In this document: one piece after another, positions 1 through 7,690 of the stretch
Layout of the letters: every line of letters begins with the position of its first letter
Position numbering within the stretch: the stretch's first letter is position 1
NCBI GenBank assembly: GCA_020426065.1
Contig: JAGQQT010000158.1
Location: 1-8,370 of the forward strand
From: Planctomycetaceae bacterium
GTDB lineage: Bacteria; Planctomycetota; Planctomycetia; Planctomycetales; Planctomycetaceae
DNA: 8,370 nucleotides
Reading direction: 5' to 3'
The notes under the pieces: model-generated
Databases searched by the model: none
The model's input: the letters and a program-made list of their open reading frames with translations, nothing else
What the model was told of the DNA's origin: nothing
Made by a program: the position numbers and the translations under genes

Positions 1-80
1 CAGCCTCAGCTCTCGTACAGGACGATTCGCTCAGACTGCTGCAAAAGGGTCACATAACCCAGCCGGCTTACCAAACAGGT

Positions 81-103
81 TGTCAGGCGGGAGCCTGACC
101 TAC
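81..103 (-). repeat. REP-like palindrome, copy 1
   Basis: On the minus strand this reads GTAG, then GTCAGGC, a four-base loop TCCC, GCCTGAC and A. The two arms (82-88 and 93-99) are a perfect 7-bp inverted repeat. It shares the GTAG foot and both arms with two further copies at 5653-5674 and 5766-5787, but the loop differs (TCCC against TGT). That is expected if the folded form is what is maintained. It lies about 20 bp past the stop codon of the ABC exporter gene, so it would be in that transcript's 3' untranslated region, where such hairpins can stall polymerase or protect the RNA end. A GTAG tetranucleotide 5' of a hairpin is the known signature of REP elements handled by RAYT (IS200-like) transposases. 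Assigning this copy to that class is inference. Confidence 0.65.
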
Positions 104-123
104 ATTTCTGATCAGGTCGCCAT

Positions 124-2031
<1,908 letters not shown>

Positions 2032-2069
2032 CTTGTCTTGAAGAAAATGGTCATTCTGAAAGCTTCCGC

Positions 2070-2097
2070 ATTATACGTGGGAACCCTGCAAAGCGAA
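2070..2097 (-). promoter_or_regulatory. Candidate sigma-70 promoter for the ABC exporter gene
   Basis: On the minus strand a perfect TATAAT lies at 2075-2070, about 40 bp before the exporter start codon. That would give a 5' leader of roughly 30 bases. The best -35 match at normal spacing is TTCGCT (2097-2092, 16-bp spacer), which is poor. The call therefore rests on the -10 box and its position in the divergent intergenic region. Confidence 0.35.
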
Positions 2098-2151
2098 GGG
2101 GGTTGCCTGATTGCAGGGGACAAAACCGTTCCGGGAGGCCGATTTCTGATC

Positions 2152-2183
2152 CCAGTTTCTGCTTCTGTCCTGTCAGAAACTGG
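2152..2183. repeat. 10-bp inverted repeat in the divergent intergenic region
   Basis: CCAGTTTCTG (2152-2161) and CAGAAACTGG (2174-2183) are perfect reverse complements around a 12-base spacer. The octamer GATTTCTG also occurs at 2141-2148 and again at 2183-2190, flanking the structure. It sits between the exporter's candidate promoter and the lipoprotein start, so it could be an operator for a dimeric regulator or an RNA hairpin in the lipoprotein leader. The downstream T-rich stretch begins several bases after the stem and contains other bases, so it is a poor intrinsic terminator. No known regulator site is recognised. Confidence 0.4.
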
Positions 2184-2281
2184 ATTTCTGCTCTTTTTCT
2201 ACAGAGAATGTGCCTGGAAGCAGTGCTCTTGGTATAGACTTGTACGCATCCACCTTCCCAAGACAAGAACGAATTCAGTTC

Positions 2282-2285
2282 GAGG
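2282..2285 (+). promoter_or_regulatory. Ribosome binding site deciding the redoxin lipoprotein start
   Basis: GAGG directly abuts the first in-frame ATG (2286) but lies 6 bases before the second ATG (2292). This spacing favours initiation at 2292. Using 2286 would add only Met-Thr to the signal peptide. Confidence 0.55.
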
Positions 2286-2291
2286 ATGACC

Positions 2292-3041
2292 ATGAATCCA
2301 GTCCGCCCGCTCATTTTTGCCCGGCAAAACCTGAGAACCTCCTTCCTGAGAATTGTCCCCTGCTGTCTTTTGACCCTGCTGCTGTGGGGCGGAATTTCAG
2401 GTTGCGATGATGGAGGAGGTCCCATTCAGGGCAAATCGACGGATATCTCCCGCAATCCGGATGGCAGCGTCGCCGCCCCCACTTACAACTACTACGATGT
2501 CGACCCACAGCAGATTCAGTTCAAAGATGAACTCGAATCCAACGTTGCCCCGCCGGAGCATCTGGAAGATTTGACGTTCATCGACTCCGATGGAGCCAGC
2601 GTCACGCTCAAGGATTATCTGGGCAAGAAGAATGTGGTCCTCGTTTTCACGCAGGGCTATTACGGCGGATCTCTTTGCCCCTACTGCACCACGCAAACCG
2701 CTCGACTCGTGGCCAACTACAAGAAGTTTCAGGATCTCGAAACGGAAATTCTGGTCGTTTATCCGGGCGACAAAATGCATCTGGAGGATTTCCTGAAAGC
2801 GGCCCGGGGCACCGATAAATCCCAGCTGGAGAAAGTTCCCTTTCCGGTTCTGCTGGATGAAGGGTTATCAGCTGTCGATTTTTTTGGAATTCGTGCGCAG
2901 GTGGCCCATCCTTCCACGTATGTCATTGATAAGGAAGGCAAAGTTCTGCTGGCCTATGTCGGACAGGATCACTCTGCAGACCGGCCCTCGATCCAGCGGA
3001 TTCTGGAAGTTCTGCAACCTGCAGATACGCCAGCTTCCTGA
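2292..3041 (+). CDS. Redoxin-fold (peroxiredoxin-like/AhpC-TSA) lipoprotein
   Basis: The 249-residue product begins with a basic stretch, a hydrophobic segment (about 21-34) and a lipobox ISGC. Cys38 should therefore be lipidated by Lgt and become the mature N terminus after LspA cleavage. Asp39 and Asp40 follow. A low-complexity linker leads to a thioredoxin-fold domain (about 85-243). The strand VVLVF precedes a CPYC motif (Cys129, Cys132), followed later by HPSTYVID (Pro207) and a glycine-containing strand before the last helix. This arrangement resembles peroxiredoxin-like redoxin proteins whose active site reads WCPYC; here the residue before the first Cys is Leu. A CxxC pair suggests thiol-disulfide chemistry or thiol-dependent peroxide reduction outside the cytoplasmic membrane. 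Substrate and partner are unknown. The start at 2292 is chosen from Shine-Dalgarno spacing; 2286 is possible. The kinase gene follows in the same direction after 61 bp. Confidence 0.88.
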   Translation: MNPVRPLIFARQNLRTSFLRIVPCCLLTLLLWGGISGCDDGGGPIQGKSTDISRNPDGSVAAPTYNYYDVDPQQIQFKDELESNVAPPEHLEDLTFIDSDGASVTLKDYLGKKNVVLVFTQGYYGGSLCPYCTTQTARLVANYKKFQDLETEILVVYPGDKMHLEDFLKAARGTDKSQLEKVPFPVLLDEGLSAVDFFGIRAQVAHPSTYVIDKEGKVLLAYVGQDHSADRPSIQRILEVLQPADTPAS

Positions 3042-3091
3042 GCGGTTGAGGCACCCTTCGCATTTCCAATTTCTGACACCAGACTGGTGAT

Positions 3092-3096
3092 AAGAG
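3092..3096 (+). promoter_or_regulatory. Weak ribosome binding site for the TTG start of the kinase
   Basis: AAGAG (4 of 5 matches to AGGAG) lies 6 bases before TTG at 3103. In-frame stops TGA (3088) and TAA (3091) exclude an upstream start. A small perfect hairpin CACCA-GAC-TGGTG (3077-3089) sits just before this site and could influence initiation. Confidence 0.45.
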
Positions 3097-3102
3097 TCCC
3101 TC

Positions 3103-4917
3103 TTGGATGCTGACAACACAACGTCTGAATCAACCATCCTGCTGATTGCCTGCTCTGAGGGAATTCTGAGCAGCGAGCAGGTGGATCAGGTTACGCGCGA
3201 AGCTCAATCCCGTGAAACCTCCCCGCTGGATGTTGCCTATGAACAGGGATTGCTCAGTCCCAGACAGGTTGAACAGCTGCAGCCACTCACTAACCGGAAA
3301 TCGGTCATTCCCGATTACGAGTTCCTCGGCCTGCTGGGAGCAGGAGGAATGGGATCGGTTTACAAAGCCCGGCAGCTCAAGCTGGATCGGATTGTGGCGG
3401 TCAAGCTGATGAAGCTGACCGATCCGTCCTCTGCTCAGCGAAGCCAGCTGGAAGCCCGCGCGACTGCTCGACTGCAGCATCCCAATATCGTTACCGCTTA
3501 CGATTACGGTATGCATCAGGGGCGAGTGTACCTGGTAATGGAACTGATTCGTGGTGAAAGCCTCCAGGAACGGGTCAACCGGGATGGACCGTTTGATGAA
3601 CAGACGGCTCTGTTACTGTTGAGGCAGGCTGCCGGAGCATTGCGATTTGCCGCTCAGCACACCGTGACGCACCGCGATATCAAGCCGGCCAATCTGCTGC
3701 TGACCGAGAACCCGGATGATGTCGGTTCGGAGCAGGATGTCCCCCTCATCAAAATCGCCGATTTCGGACTGGCCCGGTTTAACAGCGACCCGGATGATAC
3801 GCGGCTGACGATGGATGGCTCCACACTCGGCACGCCGGCTTATGCCGCTCCCGAACAACTGGAGAACTCCCGTGTCGATCATCGGGCGGATATCTATTCG
3901 CTTGGGGCGACCTTCTACTACATGCTGACCGGAACCCCGCCTTATGCGGGAAAGAGTGTAATGCACGTCATCTCCAGCAAGCTCAATGGAGATGAGGCCT
4001 GGGACAAAACGCTGCCGGAACACGTGCGTCCTGCCTGCATTGCTCTGTTTCAACGGATGATTGCATTTAATCCCGAGGAGCGTTTTGCCAGCTACGATGA
4101 TTTGATTACTACAATTGAAATGCTGGGAGGAGTATTCTCACCCCGCCTGACAACTCTGCCGCCCACGCAGGCTCCTCAATCGTTGCGGAATCTGCCGGTC
4201 AAATCTCAGCTGCAAGACAAGGCTGAGCGATCGCGTCGACCTTTGCTCACAGCGGTTCTTTTGCTGGTGGCAGCGGGAGTTGGCCTGGCTGGTTATTCCC
4301 TCCTCGACAACCCCCTGAAATCCGTGAATCTTCAAAAACTGATCCCCTCGGGAGAAGTGGGGCCTACGCTGTTTGATGGAATGAGCGTCCCCATCAAAGG
4401 TGCCAAATCGGGTGAATGGGAAATTGCCCAGGAGGATCTGGGGGAGGGTTTAAAAGGAGCCAATGTCCTGGCAGGCAAAAATGGGACACGTCTGTTTGCC
4501 ATTCCGCCCGAAATCCCGCTGTTTGAGCTGCAGTTCAATGTCTTTCCGCTCGACCAGGTTCCGGTCGATGTGCTGCTGGGGAGCGAAACCGATCCCCGAC
4601 GCACCGTGATTCGGATGCAGAATCAGCAGATTGAAGCGGGGATCATGGAAAAACCGGGGACGGAGCTGATCTTCCTCGATGAGAAAATCACGGTCCCCTT
4701 TCTGGTTGACGGTGACCCTCCCGTCTATCAACGGGTCTCTGCCACTCGACAGTCCGATGGCTGGATAATCTATGTCAACGGAGTCTTGATGGGAGGATTC
4801 CCCGCTCCGGAGGTGACTTCAACTCAGGTTCTCGAACTGAATGTCCCCGAAGGGACCGCTCACTTTTCAGACTTCCGCATTACCCCGCTCAAGCCAGTCG
4901 AAGAACTGGCTCAATAA
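3103..4917 (+). CDS. Transmembrane Ser/Thr protein kinase (PknB/Hanks type) with extracytoplasmic domain
   Basis: This 604-residue membrane receptor kinase starts at TTG; in-frame stops lie immediately upstream. Residues 1-65 form a small helical module with an internal repeat, G-[IL]-L-S-x-x-Q-V-x-Q-[VL] at 20-30 and 49-59, similar to the N-terminal domain of GspE/PilB-type ATPases that is often fused to planctomycete kinases. The kinase domain (about 72-340) is complete: glycine loop GAGGMG (79-84), Lys101 in VAVK, helix-C Glu117, HRDIKPAN with catalytic Asp192 and Asn197, DFG at 220-222 and the APE triplet at 249-251. The HRD arginine marks it as an RD kinase, likely activated by phosphorylation of its Thr/Ser-rich activation loop. 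A proline-containing linker (340-378) leads to one membrane span (about 381-401). The last 200 residues should lie outside the cytoplasm. They are beta-rich and begin TLFDG, resembling DUF1080/LamG-like jellyroll domains; that fold call is tentative. Ligand and substrates are unknown. Confidence 0.93.
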   Translation: MDADNTTSESTILLIACSEGILSSEQVDQVTREAQSRETSPLDVAYEQGLLSPRQVEQLQPLTNRKSVIPDYEFLGLLGAGGMGSVYKARQLKLDRIVAVKLMKLTDPSSAQRSQLEARATARLQHPNIVTAYDYGMHQGRVYLVMELIRGESLQERVNRDGPFDEQTALLLLRQAAGALRFAAQHTVTHRDIKPANLLLTENPDDVGSEQDVPLIKIADFGLARFNSDPDDTRLTMDGSTLGTPAYAAPEQLENSRVDHRADIYSLGATFYYMLTGTPPYAGKSVMHVISSKLNGDEAWDKTLPEHVRPACIALFQRMIAFNPEERFASYDDLITTIEMLGGVFSPRLTTLPPTQAPQSLRNLPVKSQLQDKAERSRRPLLTAVLLLVAAGVGLAGYSLLDNPLKSVNLQKLIPSGEVGPTLFDGMSVPIKGAKSGEWEIAQEDLGEGLKGANVLAGKNGTRLFAIPPEIPLFELQFNVFPLDQVPVDVLLGSETDPRRTVIRMQNQQIEAGIMEKPGTELIFLDEKITVPFLVDGDPPVYQRVSATRQSDGWIIYVNGVLMGGFPAPEVTSTQVLELNVPEGTAHFSDFRITPLKPVEELAQ

Positions 4918-4931
4918 CTGGCGGAGTTATT
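4913..4931. other. Palindrome spanning both convergent stop codons
   Basis: AATAACT (4913-4919) and AGTTATT (4925-4931) are perfect reverse complements around GGCGG. The arms contain the TAA stop of the kinase gene (4915-4917) and the complement of the TAA stop of the minus-strand gene (4927-4929). As an RNA hairpin it is AT-rich with no following T-run on either strand, so it is at best a weak bidirectional terminator. Confidence 0.35.
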
Positions 4932-5631
4932 CACTGCGGGACTGCAGGTACTGGTCGATCTGCTGCAGGCGTGTCAGAAAAATTTTGTACTGATCCTGAG
5001 CAGGCAGGATTTCCTTCTCCAGCATTTCCCAGTTTTGCAGAGCGTGTTGTTTCACCAGTGCGTTTTCACTCCGACACGCGTGCAGATAATGGGAACGTCG
5101 GTCCTCAAGCTGACTGACTTTGAATTTCTTCGGCAGTACGACCTGATTGAGGTCCACTTCTGACGAAGCATAAACTGTCAGCACGGGATGCATGGCAAAG
5201 GCTTCTTCCACGTGATGATGCACGACATAGGCTTTGACGATCCCGCCAATGATATTCAGTTCCCAGACCAGCGGCTGCGGTTTCTCTTCCGGCTTCTCTC
5301 CGGCTGCTTTTTGGGGCAGGATCAAGACTTCAATCATGGGAACCTCTACGGCTTCCAGCTTTTCGAACATCCGATTCAGATCGGCAATTTCCCCCCGATA
5401 GCGGAACATCTCGTTGCCATTCACCCAGTACCGGTACACGCGGGAAGTGTCGTTGATCGCATCGATCAATCCTGGCCAGTCGGTGTAATTGGCTGCGGAC
5501 TGGGGACGATTGCCTTCCTCAAATTCACCCTCCCCCCAAACCGCCTGTGGAGTTGTGCAGAGCGTGAGGAAACCGGACACAATGAGTGCCGCAAGCAGGG
5601 CAGGGGAGGTCCACGGGCAATCGGATCTCAT
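4927..5631 (-). CDS. Exported protein of unknown function
   Basis: I do not recognise this 234-residue protein as a named family. The start at 5631 is chosen because AGGAGA (5642-5637) lies 5 bases upstream and the product then begins with a normal signal peptide: Arg2, a hydrophobic core at about 11-25 and a likely cleavage after AVWG (residue 33). The frame stays open upstream to an ATG at 5712, but that would place 27 residues encoded by a repeat element ahead of the signal peptide. The mature part has a segment around 60-95 reading roughly 'Y.YWVNGNEMFRYRGE..DLNRMFEKL', then a strand ending ILPQKA, a short Lys/Glu/Pro linker and a His-rich stretch VVHHHVEEA. The C-terminal 60 residues (from 'LEDRRSHYLHACRSENA') are helical, charged and probably coiled-coil. 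It should act in the periplasm or at the cell surface. It converges on the kinase gene, separated by 9 bp. Confidence 0.8.
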   Translation of the reverse strand: MRSDCPWTSPALLAALIVSGFLTLCTTPQAVWGEGEFEEGNRPQSAANYTDWPGLIDAINDTSRVYRYWVNGNEMFRYRGEIADLNRMFEKLEAVEVPMIEVLILPQKAAGEKPEEKPQPLVWELNIIGGIVKAYVVHHHVEEAFAMHPVLTVYASSEVDLNQVVLPKKFKVSQLEDRRSHYLHACRSENALVKQHALQNWEMLEKEILPAQDQYKIFLTRLQQIDQYLQSRSE

Positions 5632-5636
5632 TCGTT

Positions 5637-5642
5637 TCTCCT
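5637..5642 (-). promoter_or_regulatory. Ribosome binding site fixing the start of the exported protein
   Basis: On the minus strand AGGAGA stands 5 bases before the ATG at 5631. It is the strongest Shine-Dalgarno in the window and argues against the longer reading from 5712. The REP-like hairpin at 5657-5673 ends only about 14 bases upstream of it. Confidence 0.7.
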
Positions 5643-5652
5643 GAGTAGATTT

Positions 5653-5674
5653 GTAGGTCAGGCTGTGCCTGACG
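5653..5674 (+). repeat. REP-like palindrome, copy 2
   Basis: The plus strand reads GTAG, GTCAGGC, loop TGT, GCCTGAC, G, with perfect 7-bp arms at 5657-5663 and 5667-5673. It matches the reverse complement of copy 3 (5766-5787) at 21 of 22 positions and shares foot and stem with copy 1 at 81-103. It lies in the leader of the minus-strand exported-protein gene, unlike most REPs, which prefer 3' ends. Confidence 0.75.
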
Positions 5675-5765
5675 ACGCTGATCCCCAAGACTCCGAACGC
5701 CCCGGACATCAAATATGGTTGTCATTGAGGAAACCTGATTACCATCAAAGTTCTTTTGTAATCGG

Positions 5766-5787
5766 CGTCAGGCACAGCCTGAACTAC
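5766..5787 (-). repeat. REP-like palindrome, copy 3
   Basis: On the minus strand this reads GTAG, TTCAGGC, loop TGT, GCCTGAC, G. One change from copy 2 (G to T at the base of the stem) leaves a 6-bp perfect stem. It is oriented opposite to copy 2 and lies about 90 bp before the DUF885 gene start. Confidence 0.72.
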
Positions 5788-5868
5788 GCAACTTTTTGGG
5801 TGGTCACTGGTCATTCAGACGATCTGTGCGATAGGATCATTCCCGGTAATTTTCCGTTTTTTACTATC

Positions 5869-5872
5869 GAGG
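5869..5872 (+). promoter_or_regulatory. Ribosome binding site for the DUF885 gene
   Basis: GAGG lies 7 bases before the ATG at 5880, supporting that start, which also gives a clean signal peptide. No convincing -35/-10 pair was found in 5788-5868. Confidence 0.6.
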
Positions 5873-5879
5873 CAAAATC

Positions 5880-7652
5880 ATGCGGATTCCGCTTACCATT
5901 CGTGTCCTGCTGTTGTCGTTGATCTGTCTGCTGGGAGGCAATACCAGGCTGATGGCCGAACCGGCTCAGGAGTTTCACAAACTGCTGGATGAGCACTGGG
6001 AATGGCAGATGAAAACCGACCCGATCGAAGCCTCTTCGCTGGGCGATCTGCGCTATAACCACCTGTGGCCGGACCGCAGCCTGCAGGCTTACGAAGCCAG
6101 TCATCAGCAGTTGGGGGAGTTTCTGAAGCAGCTCATGGCCATTGATGAAACCCAGCTGACGGGCGAAGACCGGATCAGCTATCAGCTCTTCCAGCGCAAG
6201 CTGGAAATGGAGCGGGAAGGGTATGGCTATGACTGGCACCTGGTACCGATGGACCAGCTTTGGGGCATTCAGAACCAGAACGAACTGGGAGACAAACTTC
6301 GCTTTGAGAAGGTCAAACATTATGAAGACTGGCTGAGCCGGCTGAAAACATTTGGCACATTCATGGACCAGACAATCACCCTGATGCAGACCGGAGCGGA
6401 TCGGAGGATTGTCCATGCCCGCGTGGTAATGCAGCGTGTGCCGAGCCAGATCAGCAAGCAGATTGTCGATGATCCGCAGCAGAGTCTGTTTTTCAATCCC
6501 TTCCGCTCCTATCACTCCAGCATATCCAAAGAGGATCAACAGCGGTTGACTCAAGAGGCAGAAGCCGCTATTCGCGACGTTGTGGTCCCTGCTTACCAAC
6601 GCTTCGATAAATTTTTCCGGGAAATCTATTTGCCAGCCTGTTTTGAGGAAGTGGGCGTGCGTCAGATTCCGCAGGGTCAGGAGTTTTACGCCTATCGGGC
6701 CAGGCTGTTCACCACCACGGACATGACTCCGCAGCAGATCCATGATATTGGAATGTCCGAAGTGAAGCGGATCCGCAAGGAAATGGAAAAGATCATGCAG
6801 GAGGTTCAGTTCGAGGGAAGCTTCTCCGAATTCCTGGAGCACCTCCGGACAGATCGGCAGTTCTACTATGATAACGCAGAGGATTTGTTCGAAGCGGTGC
6901 AGGCAGTCTGCAAGCGGATCGATCCAGAACTGGTTCGACTGTTCAAGACGTTGCCCCGCATGCCTTACGGCGTGAAGCCGATTCCCGAAGCAACGGCTCC
7001 CAATACCACCGCTGCCTATTACATGGAGCCGGCAGCAGATGGATCGCGAGCGGGGAATTATTACTTCAACCTCTATAAGCCGGAGCAGCGTCCCAAGTAC
7101 ACGCTGGAAGCCCTTTCACTTCACGAAGCGGTTCCGGGACATCACCTCCAGATTGCCCTGGCCATGGAGCTGGAAGACCTGCCTGCCTTCCGTCGTTTTG
7201 GTGGCTACACCGCTTTTATTGAAGGCTGGGGACTGTACAGCGAAAGCCTGGGAAGTGATCTGGGGTTATACAAGGATCCCTACTCCCGCATGGGGCAGCT
7301 GACTTATGAAATGTGGCGGGCGATTCGGCTGGTTGTCGATACCGGCATGCATTCACTCGGGTGGACCCGCGAGCAGGCGATTGACCTGTTCGTCAACAAT
7401 TCCGCCAAATCACGGCTCGATATCGAAAATGAAGTAGACCGCTATATCGCCTGGCCGGGTCAGGCACTGGCGTACAAAATTGGCGAGCTGAAAATTCAGG
7501 AATTGCGTCGCAGGTCCGAGAAGGCATTGGGTGAGGAATTCGATATCCGAGAGTTTCATGATGAAGTCCTCAAGCATGGAGCAGTGACGCTGGAAGTCCT
7601 CGAACGTCAGATTGATGACTGGATCAAATCGAAATCCACAGCCAATTCTTAG
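5880..7652 (+). CDS. Secreted DUF885-family (zinc metallopeptidase-like) protein
   Basis: The 590-residue product begins with a signal peptide (Arg2, Arg8, hydrophobic core about 9-20, likely cleavage after LMA at residue 26). The mature protein is mostly helical and matches the DUF885 family over nearly its full length. Characteristic landmarks are HEAVPGHH (415-422) and IEGWGLYSE (447-455). By analogy with gluzincin peptidases, His415, His421 or His422 and Glu448 would bind zinc, with Glu416 as general base. Other matching segments are YYFNLYKPEQRPKYTLEALSLHE before the motif and the C-terminal 'YIAWPGQALAYKIGELKI', a strongly conserved DUF885 stretch. The length is typical and no key residue is missing. 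The family is regarded as putative carboxypeptidase or dipeptidase-like; its substrate here is unknown. The signal peptide points to the periplasm. The channel gene follows in the same direction after 38 bp, but no functional link is evident. Confidence 0.93.
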   Translation: MRIPLTIRVLLLSLICLLGGNTRLMAEPAQEFHKLLDEHWEWQMKTDPIEASSLGDLRYNHLWPDRSLQAYEASHQQLGEFLKQLMAIDETQLTGEDRISYQLFQRKLEMEREGYGYDWHLVPMDQLWGIQNQNELGDKLRFEKVKHYEDWLSRLKTFGTFMDQTITLMQTGADRRIVHARVVMQRVPSQISKQIVDDPQQSLFFNPFRSYHSSISKEDQQRLTQEAEAAIRDVVVPAYQRFDKFFREIYLPACFEEVGVRQIPQGQEFYAYRARLFTTTDMTPQQIHDIGMSEVKRIRKEMEKIMQEVQFEGSFSEFLEHLRTDRQFYYDNAEDLFEAVQAVCKRIDPELVRLFKTLPRMPYGVKPIPEATAPNTTAAYYMEPAADGSRAGNYYFNLYKPEQRPKYTLEALSLHEAVPGHHLQIALAMELEDLPAFRRFGGYTAFIEGWGLYSESLGSDLGLYKDPYSRMGQLTYEMWRAIRLVVDTGMHSLGWTREQAIDLFVNNSAKSRLDIENEVDRYIAWPGQALAYKIGELKIQELRRRSEKALGEEFDIREFHDEVLKHGAVTLEVLERQIDDWIKSKSTANS

Positions 7653-7690
7653 AACTGGTCTGAAAAGAGCTCCCGCAGAAGAGTACGAGC

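Larger units (their letters stand above)
5653..5787. mobile_element. REPIN-like inverted pair of REP elements
   Basis: Two REP-like hairpins in opposite orientation, each with its GTAG foot facing outward, bracket a 91-bp interior (5675-5765). REPINs in proteobacteria have this architecture and are thought to be moved in trans by RAYT transposases. The interior holds no gene; it contains an imperfect stem pairing 5735-5742 with 5758-5765 (7 Watson-Crick pairs and one G-T). No transposase is present here, so mobility is inferred from architecture only. It could instead be two independent insertions. Confidence 0.5.

Noticed and set aside
1..98. Possible C-terminal end of an upstream plus-strand gene (31 open codons ending at TGA 96-98)
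   Set aside because: The stretch is too short to judge, and the stop and last codons fall within REP copy 1. No family can be recognised.
2151..2206. Hairpin at 2152-2183 followed by a T-rich stretch, as an intrinsic terminator
   Set aside because: The T-run does not follow the stem directly, the stem is not GC-rich, and no plus-strand gene ends upstream.
2216..2245. TATAGA-like -10 box for the lipoprotein gene
   Set aside because: Only 4 of 6 matches, with no acceptable -35 at normal spacing.
2051..2425. 124-codon minus-strand frame across the divergent intergenic region
   Set aside because: It overlaps the lipoprotein signal-peptide region and the exporter's candidate promoter. The translation is compositionally odd and matches nothing recognisable.
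5811..6842. 343-codon minus-strand open frame opposite the DUF885 gene
   Set aside because: It lies antisense to a clearly conserved family member. The predicted product has no recognisable domain or plausible start signal, and such long antisense frames are common at this base composition.
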